DNA of 64,000 nt from Martinezella dioscoreae (GTDB taxonomy: Bacteria; Pseudomonadota; Alphaproteobacteria; Rhizobiales; Rhizobiaceae), in assembly GCF_009176305.1 (NCBI RefSeq), contig NZ_BLAJ01000001.1, positions 248,001 through 312,000 of the forward strand. Reading direction: 5' to 3'. Within the stretch, counting starts at the first letter, position 1; every line of letters starts with the position of its first letter. The notes beneath the pieces are model-generated. The model ran no database searches. It was not told the DNA's origin and saw only the letters and a program-made list of their open reading frames with translations. Shown in pieces: positions 34,058 to 43,432 of the stretch. Position numbers and translations under genes: made by a program.

Positions 34058-34219
34058 GTGACAAAAGCCATAGCGATGCTGCTTCTGCTCGCCATGGCGG
34101 TGCACATCATCAAGCCTTTGGGGCTGCCGGGCCTGAGGCGCAGGGCCGATTTTTGGAAGATCGCTATCTTCGCCTTTGCCGTCTGGACCGTGGCGCTCGT
34201 TATCAACGAGGTGTTTTAG
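34058..34219 (+). CDS. small hydrophobic membrane protein
   Basis: A 53-residue ORF, GTG start at 34058 with GGGGAA seven bases upstream, TAG stop at 34217-34219. It reads MTKAIAMLLLLAMAVHIIKP then LGLPGLRRRADFWKIAIFAF and ends AVWTVALVINEVF. Two hydrophobic helices flank a basic loop (LRRRADFWK), as in rhizobial small inner-membrane proteins. I do not recognise a named family. It lies between the divergent MFS gene and the PhzF gene. The positive-inside loop favours both ends out, loop in. Confidence 0.7.
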   Translation: MTKAIAMLLLLAMAVHIIKPLGLPGLRRRADFWKIAIFAFAVWTVALVINEVF

Positions 34220-34267
34220 CGCATTTTAGGCTAAATTCAGGGCTTCAGCGCCGCCACGCGCGGCTGC

Positions 34268-35185
34268 CTAAAGTTGGATCTCTCCGCGCATGAGGGAGAC
34301 GCAGCTGCCCGACAGCAAGACTTCGTTTACCGTGCCGGCAGATTTCCTGACATCAACGCCGATAAGGCTGCGTCTTCCCATCTCCACGCCCTGTTCGATA
34401 GTGATTTTCACCTCCGCATCCCGTGCCGGCAGCAGGGAAGTCAGATAGGCGCTGATCGCGGCAGAGGCGCTGCCGGTCGCCGGGTCTTCCGTGACGTTGT
34501 CGAGCGGCGCGAACATGCGGGCGCGAATAGCCCACGGATTTTCTGCCGAGCGCACATAGAGAAAGAGCGAAAAGCCGGTCTTGTCTTCCTTGTGGCGTGC
34601 GGCCGCTTCAGCAAAAACGGCGGCGTTCGGCCATGCCTTGGCGAGCGTTTCGAGGCTATCCAGCTCTGCGAAGGCGAAAGGCAGGCCGACGGACGCGAAA
34701 GTCGGCGCATGGGTTGTGTGGCGGATCGATTGCGGATCGATCTGCACGCAAGCGGCAATCAGTTCGTCGGCAATGGTTTCGCCGATCGTAAGCCTGCCCG
34801 GTGCGCGAATGCTTGCGCCGGAGACGCTGCCACCGTTGCGCAACAACGTTACCTCGACAAGCCCGGCATCCTCTTCGAAGATCAGCCTGTCGCTTATGGA
34901 TTTTCCGAAGATCGCTTGCTGCTGGCCGAGGACGAAGGCGGTGCCGACATTGGGATGGCCGGCAAAAGGGATTTCGGCCGTGGGCGTGAAGATGCGGACG
35001 TGGGCCGTATGCTCCGGGTTTTCCGCCGGCAGCACGAAGGTCGTTTCCGAATAACCGAACTCGGCTGCGATCTTCTGCATGGCGCCGCTGTCGAGACCGC
35101 GGGCATCGGGAATGACGGCCAGGGGATTGCCGACGAAGCGTTCGGATGTGAAGACGTCGACGGTGACGTAGGCAACGGTGTTCAT
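34268..35185 (-). CDS. PhzF family isomerase
   Basis: Diaminopimelate-epimerase-like protein of 305 aa. The N-terminus carries VDVFTSERFVGNPLAVIPDA and SETTFVLP with the general-base Glu; ...FAGHPNVGTAFVL and DPATGSASAAISAYL are typical of the PhzF/PhzC family. PhzF in phenazine makers isomerises DHHA. Here no phenazine genes are present, so a different isomerisation or epimerisation is more likely. It is separated by about 180 bases from a serine hydrolase on the same strand, which may or may not be linked. Confidence 0.87.
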   Translation of the reverse strand: MNTVAYVTVDVFTSERFVGNPLAVIPDARGLDSGAMQKIAAEFGYSETTFVLPAENPEHTAHVRIFTPTAEIPFAGHPNVGTAFVLGQQQAIFGKSISDRLIFEEDAGLVEVTLLRNGGSVSGASIRAPGRLTIGETIADELIAACVQIDPQSIRHTTHAPTFASVGLPFAFAELDSLETLAKAWPNAAVFAEAAARHKEDKTGFSLFLYVRSAENPWAIRARMFAPLDNVTEDPATGSASAAISAYLTSLLPARDAEVKITIEQGVEMGRRSLIGVDVRKSAGTVNEVLLSGSCVSLMRGEIQL

Positions 35186-35364
35186 GACGGCTCCCGGCAG
35201 CTTTGGTGGAACTGCCAGGATTTAGCCGCTGCTCGGGCAAGCTTGAAAGCCGGAACTTGTGTCCGTGACAAGTTGGCTAACGGTTCTGGCGAAGATAGCC
35301 TCTTATCCCAACCCCTTCTCCTCAACGGGAGAACGGGTTTTCTGCAGCACGCATGAAGATCGCT

Positions 35365-36627
35365 TCAATTGCTCTGGAACTGTTTGAGCACGCTGGACCA
35401 GAGTTCGACGAGCTCGGCACTGCCGACATCGCCGGGCTTCGCACGGACCGCGGTGTGTACGAGAACCAGATGTGTCGTCGGGTCGACCAGGATGCGCTGG
35501 CCGGCTTTGCCGTCCAGGAAAAACGTTCGGCGCGGACCGGGCATCAGCCAGGTCTGATAGCCGTAGCCCCAGGGGTTCGTTTCGTGATTGACCGCCAGGA
35601 ACGAGCCTTGCTTGACCGGCTCCGTGGCATCCAACAGCCATTGGCGGGGTATTATTTGCCGGCCGTTCAAGGCGCCGTCATGCGCGAGCAGCAGGCCAAA
35701 GCGGGCATAATCGCGAAGTGTCGCGCTGAAGCAGCAGTAGCCGACCTCTTGGCCGGTGCTGTCGACCTGCCAGTTCGCGCTGGCTTCCGCACCCATCGGC
35801 TGCCAGATGCGGGTCTGGAGATAATCCGCCATGCTCATATGGGTGGCGTGGGTCAGGACCAAGCTCAGCCCTTCGGTGTCAAGATTGCTATAGTGCCACA
35901 CCGTATCGGGAGGAGCGACCCGCTTGTTGAACCGCGATACGGCCGTAATGGGGTCGAGTTTTTCCGGGCCGAGCAATGAATTGCTGAGATGAACGTTGTC
36001 GTCGGGGTTGCCGAAGTTTTCGGTGAAGGCAATGCCGGAAGCCATATGCAGCAATGCGCGGATCGGCGTAACGCCCATCTCTGTGCCTTTCAGTTCCGGC
36101 ACATAGGTCTCAACCGTATCGTCGATCGAATGGATGGCGCCCTCGGAAATCGCAATTCCGATCATCATGGCGGTCAAGGTTTTCGCCATGGATTGCGAGA
36201 CAAGCCGGTCGCGGTCGGTGCGGCCATATTGGTAATGTTCGAACAGGATCGTGTCGTTGTGGGCAATCAGCAGGCCAGTGGTGGGATTGGTGGCGAGATA
36301 TTTCGACAAGGAGCCGGTTTCCGTGCCGAACGTGAACTTGACCGAAATCTCGGACGGCGCGCGTAAGAGGAGTAGCGGATGCTCGGCGGCGGCGATCATA
36401 TGCGTTGGCGCAAGCTTATCGGCGTGACTGAAATTGCCGATCATGTTCCGTTGTTCGCTCAGCGGCAGGCCGACGGGATAGCCGAGTTTCTCACCGTAAG
36501 CCTCTGCATCCGGTCCTGTCGCGGAAAAGACGGGAACGGCCGTCTGCAATTGTTGGGCGCGAGAAGTGTCTATTTGTGCAACTAAGAATACAGAAAGAAC
36601 AGCAACAAAACTGCGCCAAGCAAGCAT
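35365..36627 (-). CDS. beta-lactamase-related serine hydrolase, secreted
   Basis: A class C beta-lactamase-fold protein of 420 aa with an N-terminal signal peptide (MLAWRSFVAVLSVFLVAQIDTSRAQ, cleavage near residue 25). The active-site SxxK is SMAK in VSQSMAKTLTAMMIG, and YSN in WHYSNLDTEG is the YxN motif. Such proteins include esterases and peptidases as well as beta-lactamases, and no specific activity is suggested. GAGGGG lies eight bases upstream of the ATG. It ends about 180 bases before the PhzF gene. Confidence 0.87.
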   Translation of the reverse strand: MLAWRSFVAVLSVFLVAQIDTSRAQQLQTAVPVFSATGPDAEAYGEKLGYPVGLPLSEQRNMIGNFSHADKLAPTHMIAAAEHPLLLLRAPSEISVKFTFGTETGSLSKYLATNPTTGLLIAHNDTILFEHYQYGRTDRDRLVSQSMAKTLTAMMIGIAISEGAIHSIDDTVETYVPELKGTEMGVTPIRALLHMASGIAFTENFGNPDDNVHLSNSLLGPEKLDPITAVSRFNKRVAPPDTVWHYSNLDTEGLSLVLTHATHMSMADYLQTRIWQPMGAEASANWQVDSTGQEVGYCCFSATLRDYARFGLLLAHDGALNGRQIIPRQWLLDATEPVKQGSFLAVNHETNPWGYGYQTWLMPGPRRTFFLDGKAGQRILVDPTTHLVLVHTAVRAKPGDVGSAELVELWSSVLKQFQSN

Positions 36628-36801
36628 ATGGCAACCCCTCTATTTGGCCCCTTTATTATAAGTGGGACAATCCAGTGCCGTGTTTTCGTAACATCCATTT
36701 GACACGGATTGCTTTCCGATATCACGGCAAGCCTATTCTTGTCATTGTGACAGATGTGACTTGCTCTGTTCTGAATGCCCGGCTGGCTATTCCCCGAAAG
36801 C

Positions 36802-36833
36802 AAAAAAAGCCCCGGTCGCATCGCGACCGGGGC
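36802..36833 (-). terminator. strong terminator of the fba transcript
   Basis: GCCCCGGTCGC (36809-36819) and GCGACCGGGGC (36823-36833) form an 11-bp perfect stem with an ATC loop. On the minus strand seven U residues follow. It is 130 bases downstream of the fba stop. The remaining sequence between 36628 and 36960 has no gene that I can see. Confidence 0.9.
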
Positions 36834-36960
36834 CTTTCGTGCATTCGAATACTCTAGTGGTTCAGCTTTTCACAGCGTCATCGAACCACTCTATCCCTTT
36901 GTTTCCAAGCAATTCCGAGAAAATTGCAGTGCCCTTTTCCTGGAATTGCTCCAGCTGACA

Positions 36961-37986
36961 TCAGGCAGCCTGTTCGCGATCCTTTGTCCAGCTACCCTTG
37001 GCGGCGAGATAGTTCATCTCGGCGCGATGGGTGAAAGCACGTTGGCCGGCGGCAACGTTTTCCGGCTTGCCGCCCCATGCCTTCAGCGCGCTGTCCTGCA
37101 GGGCGCGACCATAGGAGAAGGTCACTTTCCAGGGCAGTTCATAACCGGAGTTGATGGCGGAGAGATGGGCCGTCGCCTCTTCGGTGGACTGGCCGCCGGA
37201 GAGGAAGGCGATGCCGGGAACGGCCGACGGAACGGTTTCCTTCAAAACCTTGACGGTGCGTTCGGCGACCTGCTCGACCGAGGCCTTGCGGACCTTCTTG
37301 CCGTCGATGACCATGCTCGGCTTCAGGATCATGCCTTCGAGCTTGATGCGGGCTTCTGCGAGTTCCTGGAAGACGATCTGCAGCGTCCAGCGGGTGACTT
37401 CCTCGCTGCGATCGAGGCTCTGCGTGCCGGGTTCGCCATCCATCAGCACTTCCGGTTCAACGATCGGGACGATCTTGGCCTGCTGGCAGAGGGCGGCATA
37501 ACGGGCAAGCGCGTGGGCGTTGGCCTTGATGGCGCCATAGGTCGGCAGCGTATCGGAAACGGCGATCACGCCACGCCACTTGGCGAAGCGGGCGCCGGCG
37601 TCATAATATTTCGCCAGACGATCCGCGAGGCCGTCCAGGCCTTCGGTAACGGTTTCGCCGGGGAAGGCGGCGAGCGGCTTGGCGCCGACATCGACCTTGA
37701 TGCCGGGAATGCTGTCGGCAGCCTTGATGATATCGACGAAGGGGGTGCCGTCGGCGGCCTTCTGGAAGAGGGTTTCCTCATAGAGGATGACGCCGGAGAT
37801 GTACTTCTTCATTGCGTCGTCGGAGCGGAAGAGCATTTCGCGATAGTCGCGGCGGCTCTCTTCCGTTGATACGAGAGAGATGGCGTCGAAGCGCTTCTTG
37901 ATCGTGGCGGTGGATTCATCCGCCGCCAGGAGGCCCTTGCCACCAGCAACCATCTTTACGGCAATGTCTTCAATTCGTTCGCTCAT
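36961..37986 (-). CDS. fbaB: class I fructose-bisphosphate aldolase
   Basis: Schiff-base (class I) aldolase of 341 aa, cleaving fructose-1,6-bisphosphate to DHAP and GAP. Segments typical of the eukaryotic-type class I family include GLLAADESTATIKKRF, VGAKPLAAFPGETVTEGLDGLADRL, AKWRGVIAVSD, the PIVEPEVLMDG region, KLEGMILKPSM and FLSGGQSTEEATAHL; a lysine within LEGMILKPSM is the expected Schiff-base residue. ATG 37986 has TTGGAGAAA upstream. The upstream 155 bases hold a phased half-site array (see that entry), suggesting LacI-type control. Confidence 0.94.
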   Translation of the reverse strand: MSERIEDIAVKMVAGGKGLLAADESTATIKKRFDAISLVSTEESRRDYREMLFRSDDAMKKYISGVILYEETLFQKAADGTPFVDIIKAADSIPGIKVDVGAKPLAAFPGETVTEGLDGLADRLAKYYDAGARFAKWRGVIAVSDTLPTYGAIKANAHALARYAALCQQAKIVPIVEPEVLMDGEPGTQSLDRSEEVTRWTLQIVFQELAEARIKLEGMILKPSMVIDGKKVRKASVEQVAERTVKVLKETVPSAVPGIAFLSGGQSTEEATAHLSAINSGYELPWKVTFSYGRALQDSALKAWGGKPENVAAGQRAFTHRAEMNYLAAKGSWTKDREQAA

Positions 37987-38079
37987 TTTGTTTCTCCAAG
38001 GCGATTTCATTCGGCGACAAGAACAATATAGATCGGCGATAACAGAAGTGTAGAAGGAGGGAAATGGCAGGCTAACTAA

Positions 38080-38113
38080 TTGAAACGATTGAAATGATTT
38101 CAACCGTTTGAAA
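38080..38113 (-). promoter_or_regulatory. array of four TTGAAA/TTTCAA half-sites upstream of fba
   Basis: Hexamers TTGAAA at 38080, TTGAAA at 38089, TTTCAA at 38098 and TTGAAA at 38108 are spaced 9, 9 and 10 bases apart, close to one DNA turn. The middle pair and last pair form palindromes (TTGAAATGATTTCAA, TTTCAACCGTTTGAAA). This resembles LacI-family operators. In Sinorhizobium meliloti the LacI-type regulator PckR controls central carbon genes including the aldolase gene; linking this site to PckR is inference. Confidence 0.55.
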
Positions 38114-38141
38114 GTCTTTCATGTAATCCTAGCACTCATGG

Positions 38142-38171
38142 AAAAGCCGCGAAAGCTTTAGCTTTCGCGGC
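38142..38171 (-). terminator. terminator of pgk
   Basis: GCCGCGAAAGC (38146-38156), loop TTTA, GCTTTCGCGGC (38161-38171), an 11-bp perfect stem followed on the minus strand by TTTTCC. It is about 30 bases after the pgk stop codon, so pgk and fba are separate transcripts. Confidence 0.85.
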
Positions 38172-38202
38172 CGGTATCATTCGCGGCGATAAGGCTTGCT
38201 GT

Positions 38203-39405
38203 TTACTTGCCGGCCTGCAGAACTGCGACACCCGGCAGGACCTTGCCTTCCATCCATTCGAGGAAGGCACCGCCCGCCGTCGAGACATAGGTGAAGTCGT
38301 CGGCAACGCCCGCATGGTTCAGCGCCGAAACCGTATCGCCGCCGCCGGCGACGGAGGTCAGCTTGCCAGCTTTCGTACATTCAGCAGCGTATTTGGCGAC
38401 TGCGACAGTTGCGGCATCGAAGGGCGTGATTTCGAAGGCGCCGAGCGGGCCGTTCCAGACGAGCGTGGTGGCGCGGCCGATCCAGTTCTTGATTGCTTCA
38501 ATCGACTTCGGACCGACATCGAGCACCATGGCATCGGCGGGGATCGCTTCGATCGCGACGACTTTGTTGTCGGCACCGGCCTTGAACTCACGGGCGACAA
38601 CGCCGTCTTCCGGCAGCACGATCGCGCAGCCGGAGGCAGCGGCTTCGATCATAATCTGCTTTGCGGTATCGGCGAGATCATGTTCGCAGAGCGACTTGCC
38701 GACATTGGTGCCGCGGGCGGCGATAAAGGTGTTGGCCATGCCGCCACCGATGACAAGCGCATCGACTTTTTTCACCAGATTCATCAGGAGGTCGATCTTG
38801 GTGGAGACCTTGGCACCGCCGACAATGGCGACGACAGGGCGGACCGGATTGCCGAGGCCCTTTTCCAGGGCTTCAAGTTCCGCCTGCATTGTGCGGCCCG
38901 CATAGGCCGGCAGCAGGTGGGCAAGGCCTTCCGTGGAAGAGTGGGCGCGATGCGCGGCCGAGAAGGCGTCGTTGACGTAGATATCGCCATTGGCGGCAAG
39001 CGCCTTGGTGAAGGCTGCGTCGTTCTTTTCCTCTTCCTTATGGAAGCGAGTGTTTTCCAGCAGCAGGATGTCGCCATTGTTCATCTTGGCAACGGCGTCG
39101 GCCGCCGGAGCGCCGATGCAATCGGAGGCGAACAGAACGGCATGATCCAGAACTTCTTCGACGGCCGGCACGATGAGACCGAGGGAGAGATCCGGGGAGG
39201 GGCCATCCTTCGGGCGGCCGAAATGGGCAAGCAGAATGACCTTGGCGCCCTTTTCGGACAATTCGAGAATCGTCGGGGCGACACGTTCGATGCGGGTCGC
39301 ATCGGTGACCTTGCCATCCTTGACCGGCACGTTGAGGTCGACGCGCACCAATACGCGCTTGCCGGAGATGTCGGTGAGATCGTCGAGGGTTTTGAAGGCT
39401 GCCAT
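38203..39405 (-). CDS. pgk: phosphoglycerate kinase
   Basis: Transfers phosphate between 1,3-bisphosphoglycerate and ADP in glycolysis and gluconeogenesis. The 400 aa product shows [50 protein letters not shown] and the C-terminal nucleotide site [13 protein letters not shown] ending at [17 protein letters not shown] 39405 starts the conserved AFKTLDD segment. A 70-base gap separates it from the antiporter gene, and a terminator follows. In rhizobia pgk normally lies next to fba and gap as here. Confidence 0.96.
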   Translation of the reverse strand: MAAFKTLDDLTDISGKRVLVRVDLNVPVKDGKVTDATRIERVAPTILELSEKGAKVILLAHFGRPKDGPSPDLSLGLIVPAVEEVLDHAVLFASDCIGAPAADAVAKMNNGDILLLENTRFHKEEEKNDAAFTKALAANGDIYVNDAFSAAHRAHSSTEGLAHLLPAYAGRTMQAELEALEKGLGNPVRPVVAIVGGAKVSTKIDLLMNLVKKVDALVIGGGMANTFIAARGTNVGKSLCEHDLADTAKQIMIEAAASGCAIVLPEDGVVAREFKAGADNKVVAIEAIPADAMVLDVGPKSIEAIKNWIGRATTLVWNGPLGAFEITPFDAATVAVAKYAAECTKAGKLTSVAGGGDTVSALNHAGVADDFTYVSTAGGAFLEWMEGKVLPGVAVLQAGK

Positions 39406-39476
39406 GGGAGGATCCAATATTGTTGGTGGCGAAAAGCGGGCCGACCATACTACGGATGATCGCAGACGCAAGGCGT

Positions 39477-41327
39477 TCAGACGTCGTTTTTGCCCGTCGT
39501 CGAATCGCTTGAAACGACTTCATGCGCGCGCTCGCGGCGCTTCTGCAGGTAGGCGCGGATACTCTTCAGGATATCATGGAGATTGATGAAGATCGGCATG
39601 ATGACGGGCGGTTCCACCGCCTCGAGCGACATTCCGACGGATTGGATATGATCGTTCTCGTCGAGATCGCGGACGATGAGGATAATCTCGCCCAGACGAA
39701 CGCGATCCGCATAGTCGGCCTTGCCACCGAGGCGATGGCGCATGAGCTCCGCTATGGTCAGTCCCTTCTCCTGCTCACTCAGCAGGCCCGGCCCATAGGC
39801 AGCATCGAGATCGGCGGCAGGGCGAAGCGGTGAGATCGAGAAGGCGCCGAAGAATTCGGCATCCTCAGGATCGACCGGCGCGCGGCTAGCGAAGAGGCGG
39901 TCGAGCAGGCGCGAATAATTGGGGGAGACGAAAAGATAGACGACATCATTTTCGCGCAGGCGCCCGGCATATTGATAGCGCATGGACTTGCCGTCGCGAA
40001 CGATCAGCGATGGTGTTGCCCAGCGCGGAATGCGCTCGCCGCGCAGGACCGGACTGTCCTTCACGACACGATAGGAGAGGAGTTCGTGGTTGACCGTGCC
40101 CGGCAGGTCGACCTCGACCTTGTCGATCGCGCCCATGCGCGGGGGAATGATGAGGCCAAGCCGGCGCGCCATCGGCTTGATGGTCCAGCCCTGTACGAGC
40201 AGTGACACCAGCACGACGATGAAGGCGACGTTGAAATAGGTTTGGCCAGCCTGCAGGCCGCCGAGGATCGGCATGATGGCCAGAAGAATGGAGACGGCAC
40301 CGCGCAGACCGACCCAGGCGACGAAGCCGGTTTCCCGCTGCGTATAATCGAACGGCAGCACACAGAGCCAGACGGCAATCGGCCGGGCAACGAAGATCAG
40401 GAACAGTGCCAGCGCGATGGCGGGGATGGCGATCGCCGGAAATTCCGAGGGCGTGGCGAGCAGACCGAGCACGAGGAACATGATGATCTGCGCCAGCCAG
40501 GTCATGCCGTCCTGGAAACGCTTGATCGAGGCCGATGCGGGCAGCTTGCGGTTGCCGGCATAGATGCCTGCGACATAGACGGCCAAGAAGCCGCTGCCGC
40601 CGACAGCGCCGGTAAACGAGAAGACGAGGAGCGCGAGCGCCAGCACGAAGATGGGCGTCAGGCCGCGATCCGTTTCCAGGCGGCTGACAATGAGGACGAT
40701 CATCATGCCGCCGAGCAGGCCGAGTATGACACCCAGCCCCATCTGCTGGACAAAGGTGGCAAGCATGGCGAGGTTGATGCCGGCATAGCCTTCGCCATTT
40801 GCCAGGAGTTCGACCAAGGCAAGCGTCAGAAAGATCGCCATCGGATCGTTGGTGCCGGATTCGACTTCCAGTGTCGAGCGTACCTTGTCACGGATGTTGA
40901 TGCCGCCAATGCGCAGCAGGAAGAAGACCGCGGCCGCATCCGTCGAGGCGACGATGGAGCCGAGCAGCAGGCCCTGCAGCCAAGTGAAGCCGAGCAGCCA
41001 GGTGGCGGCAAGGCCGAACAATGCCGCCGTTACGACGACGCCAACGGAAGCGATGGTCAGCGCGGGTGCCGCAGCAAGCTTGAAGGCCTGGATCGGAGTG
41101 CCGTAGCCGGAGTCGAAGAGGATGATGGCTAGCGCCAGAGAGCCGAGAATATAGGCGAGATAATTGTTGGAGAATTCGATGCCGAGGCCGTCCGTGCCGG
41201 CGGCAAGGCCGATCATCAGGAAGAGCAGCAGCAGGGGAGCGCCGAAACGGAAAGCAAGGAGGCTGGAGAAAGCCGCGATGAGAATGAGAACCGTGCTGAT
41301 CAGCACGATAATATAAAATGCCTCCAC
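39477..41327 (-). CDS. potassium/proton antiporter (NhaP2/CvrA-type, CPA1)
   Basis: Membrane protein of about 616 aa: twelve or so transmembrane helices, including the conserved ...[13 protein letters not shown] segment (acidic ND pair for cation binding), then a cytoplasmic TrkA-C domain near residues 410-490 ([28 protein letters not shown]) and a C-terminal CorC/HlyC-like acidic region. I start at GTG 41327, which has GGGGAAG about six bases upstream; the TTG at 41366 adds 13 residues. It lies between gap/DUF1089 and pgk on the same strand and may export K+ or other monovalent cations. Confidence 0.85.
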   Translation of the reverse strand: MEAFYIIVLISTVLILIAAFSSLLAFRFGAPLLLLFLMIGLAAGTDGLGIEFSNNYLAYILGSLALAIILFDSGYGTPIQAFKLAAAPALTIASVGVVVTAALFGLAATWLLGFTWLQGLLLGSIVASTDAAAVFFLLRIGGINIRDKVRSTLEVESGTNDPMAIFLTLALVELLANGEGYAGINLAMLATFVQQMGLGVILGLLGGMMIVLIVSRLETDRGLTPIFVLALALLVFSFTGAVGGSGFLAVYVAGIYAGNRKLPASASIKRFQDGMTWLAQIIMFLVLGLLATPSEFPAIAIPAIALALFLIFVARPIAVWLCVLPFDYTQRETGFVAWVGLRGAVSILLAIMPILGGLQAGQTYFNVAFIVVLVSLLVQGWTIKPMARRLGLIIPPRMGAIDKVEVDLPGTVNHELLSYRVVKDSPVLRGERIPRWATPSLIVRDGKSMRYQYAGRLRENDVVYLFVSPNYSRLLDRLFASRAPVDPEDAEFFGAFSISPLRPAADLDAAYGPGLLSEQEKGLTIAELMRHRLGGKADYADRVRLGEIILIVRDLDENDHIQSVGMSLEAVEPPVIMPIFINLHDILKSIRAYLQKRRERAHEVVSSDSTTGKNDV

Positions 41328-41684
41328 CTTTTCTTCCCCTTTTCCGTGCGCCGCTGCTGGGGCCAAAAAGCCCGGAATGCGGAAATCCCTTCGTCATCCC
41401 ATCATGCAGTCCTGCCGACCATATTGGCAAATATGGCCTTAATCAGAGGAGAGCTTTACGACTGAGCCCGCCCTGACGATTGCAACAGCATGGTGTGATG
41501 CGCTTTTGCCAGAACGGCGAAGCGGCTTGGAATACACTGGGAGACTTCCTACCCAAAATTTATTGGTAAATCTGGACCATAGCAGGGCAGGGAGAGCAAA
41601 GATTGGGGCTTTTGAAGGGCAGTTGCGATGGGGGCTGCTGAGACCTCAGAGTTATCCTACCGTTCGAAACCGAAAGGCTTGTGT

Positions 41685-41710
41685 GGATCCTCGGCTTGAT
41701 CCGGGGATCC
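41685..41710. repeat. palindromic intergenic element
   Basis: GGATCCTCGG (41685-41694), loop CTTGAT, CCGGGGATCC (41701-41710), one G-U pair. It sits in the 440-base space (41328-41770) between the antiporter and DUF1089 genes, which holds no gene I can support. The GTGGATCCTCGG-type start is frequent in rhizobial intergenic repeats. Confidence 0.5.
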
Positions 41711-41770
41711 AGCACAAGCGCGCATGATTTCATGGCATAAATGGGTAGGAGCCGTCAGCATGGGCGAAGC

Positions 41771-42355
41771 TCAAATATCCATACGCCTGAAATAGATCGG
41801 ATAGTCGATCACCAGCCCATCTTCGTCGACCGGAAGATCGACGGTGAAATCCCGGTCCTCGGCTGCATAGCGGTAGAGCTTTTCCGGCACGATGCAGGTG
41901 TAATGCTGTCTGTCGCACACAGGTTCGAAGGTTTCGAACGGGATATAGAGCATGGAGAGCTTGGCAGTTCCATCTTGCGGCGTCATTTCCAGCCGACGGA
42001 TCGGCAGGCTGTTGGTGAAGGGCGAGCCATAGAGATCGATATCGACGCAACCATCGAATTGCGGCAGGGGCTCGCTATCCTCGGTGCGCCAATGTCCTTT
42101 GCCGTCCGAGATCAGCGCGAGGCGGCGTCCGTCGGTGGTTTCGACCGAGAAGGAAAGAACGGCCCAGCCTGCGGAGCAATCGATGCGATAGGAAACGCCA
42201 TAAGGCGTGCCTCCGCGGGCACCAATGATAATGCCGGCAGCACGGATGGCCGTGCTGCCGGCATTATCGAGAGGGGTGATCGTCAGGTGCTCCAGCCCGT
42301 CTCCTTCCAAGGGACGCCAGCGGACTGTCGTCGGAAGGAGCGGGCGGAAGGCCAT
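41771..42355 (-). CDS. DUF1089 putative glycolipid-binding domain protein
   Basis: The 194 aa protein begins MAFRPLLPTTVRWRPLEGDG and shows YRIDCSAGWAVLSFSVE, HWRTEDSEPLPQFDGCVDIDLYGSPFTNSLPIRRL and a later YIPFETFEPVCDRQHYTC segment, the DUF1089 (glycolipid-binding) pattern. Function is unknown. Its ATG (42355) is only two bases after the gap stop codon, so the two are translated in series, an odd companion for a glycolytic gene. It may be a lipid-binding sensor or a regulator of gap. Confidence 0.8.
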   Translation of the reverse strand: MAFRPLLPTTVRWRPLEGDGLEHLTITPLDNAGSTAIRAAGIIIGARGGTPYGVSYRIDCSAGWAVLSFSVETTDGRRLALISDGKGHWRTEDSEPLPQFDGCVDIDLYGSPFTNSLPIRRLEMTPQDGTAKLSMLYIPFETFEPVCDRQHYTCIVPEKLYRYAAEDRDFTVDLPVDEDGLVIDYPIYFRRMDI

Positions 42356-42357
42356 GA

Positions 42358-43368
42358 TCAGATCGTCTTGGCGAAGGCGACTGCCGTGTCTGACATGCGG
42401 CTCGAGAAGCCCCATTCGTTGTCGTACCACGACAGGACGCGCACGAAGTTGCCTTCCATGACCTTGGTCTGGTCGGTCGCGAAGATCGACGAGTGGCTGT
42501 CATGGTTGAAGTCACGGGAAACCAGCGGCTCGTCGGTATAGCCGAGGATGCCCTTCAGCTTGCCGTTCGATGCAGCCTTGATGGCTTCGTTGATTTCGCC
42601 GACCGTCGTTGCCTTCTTGGCCACGAACTTGAAGTCGACGACCGAGACGTTTGGCGTGGGAACGCGGATCGACGTGCCGTCGAGCTTGCCCTTGAGGTGC
42701 GGCAGAACGAGACCGACAGCTTTTGCGGCGCCCGTCGACGTCGGGATCATGGACAGGGCTGCGGCGCGGGCGCGGTACAGGTCCTTGTGCATGGTGTCGA
42801 GCGTCGGCTGGTCGCCGGTGTAGGAGTGAATGGTCGTCATGAAGCCATGGTCGATGCCAACGGCGTCATCGAGAACCTTAACGACCGGAACCAGGCAGTT
42901 CGTGGTGCAGGATGCATTGGAGATGACCAGATGCTCCTTGGTGAGCTGGTCATGGTTGACGCCGAAAACGACGGTCAGATCGGCGCCGTCGGCAGGAGCC
43001 GAAACGATGACGCGCTTGGCGCCGGCCGTCAGGTGAGCGGCGGCCTTGTCGCGAGCCGTGAAGATGCCCGTGCATTCCATGGCGATATCGACGCCGAGAT
43101 CGCGGTGCGGCAGGGTTGTCGGGTCCTTGATCGCCGTGACCTTGATCGGCTTGCCGCCGCCAACGATGATCGTGTCGCCTTCGACCTTCACTTCGGCGGG
43201 GAACTTGCCATGGATGGAATCGTAACGCAGCAGGTGGGCGTTGGTCTCGACCGGCCCAAGGTCGTTGATGGCAACGATCTCGATGTCGGTGCGGCCGGAT
43301 TCGACGATTGCGCGCAGAACGTTACGGCCGATACGGCCAAAGCCGTTGATAGCAACTTTTACAGTCAT
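42358..43368 (-). CDS. gap: glyceraldehyde-3-phosphate dehydrogenase
   Basis: NAD-dependent glycolytic enzyme of 336 aa. The N-terminal domain has [16 protein letters not shown]; the catalytic part has [13 protein letters not shown] with the active-site Cys, then the [11 protein letters not shown] segment, and the C-terminus runs to [22 protein letters not shown]. It acts on GAP with phosphate and NAD. It is the second gene after tkt in the carbon block with 60 bases between. DUF1089 begins two bases after its stop codon. Confidence 0.97.
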   Translation of the reverse strand: MTVKVAINGFGRIGRNVLRAIVESGRTDIEIVAINDLGPVETNAHLLRYDSIHGKFPAEVKVEGDTIIVGGGKPIKVTAIKDPTTLPHRDLGVDIAMECTGIFTARDKAAAHLTAGAKRVIVSAPADGADLTVVFGVNHDQLTKEHLVISNASCTTNCLVPVVKVLDDAVGIDHGFMTTIHSYTGDQPTLDTMHKDLYRARAAALSMIPTSTGAAKAVGLVLPHLKGKLDGTSIRVPTPNVSVVDFKFVAKKATTVGEINEAIKAASNGKLKGILGYTDEPLVSRDFNHDSHSSIFATDQTKVMEGNFVRVLSWYDNEWGFSSRMSDTAVAFAKTI

Positions 43369-43432
43369 TGAATGTCACTCCCGTTCACTCAGGGTGTTTA
43401 TCTATTGGATTTGAGAGCGCTTGTCAGCGCCC

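Noticed and set aside
41506-41727. A 73-residue ORF in the 440-base spacer after the antiporter gene
   Set aside because: It has no ribosome site and no resemblance to known proteins, and it runs through a palindromic intergenic element.
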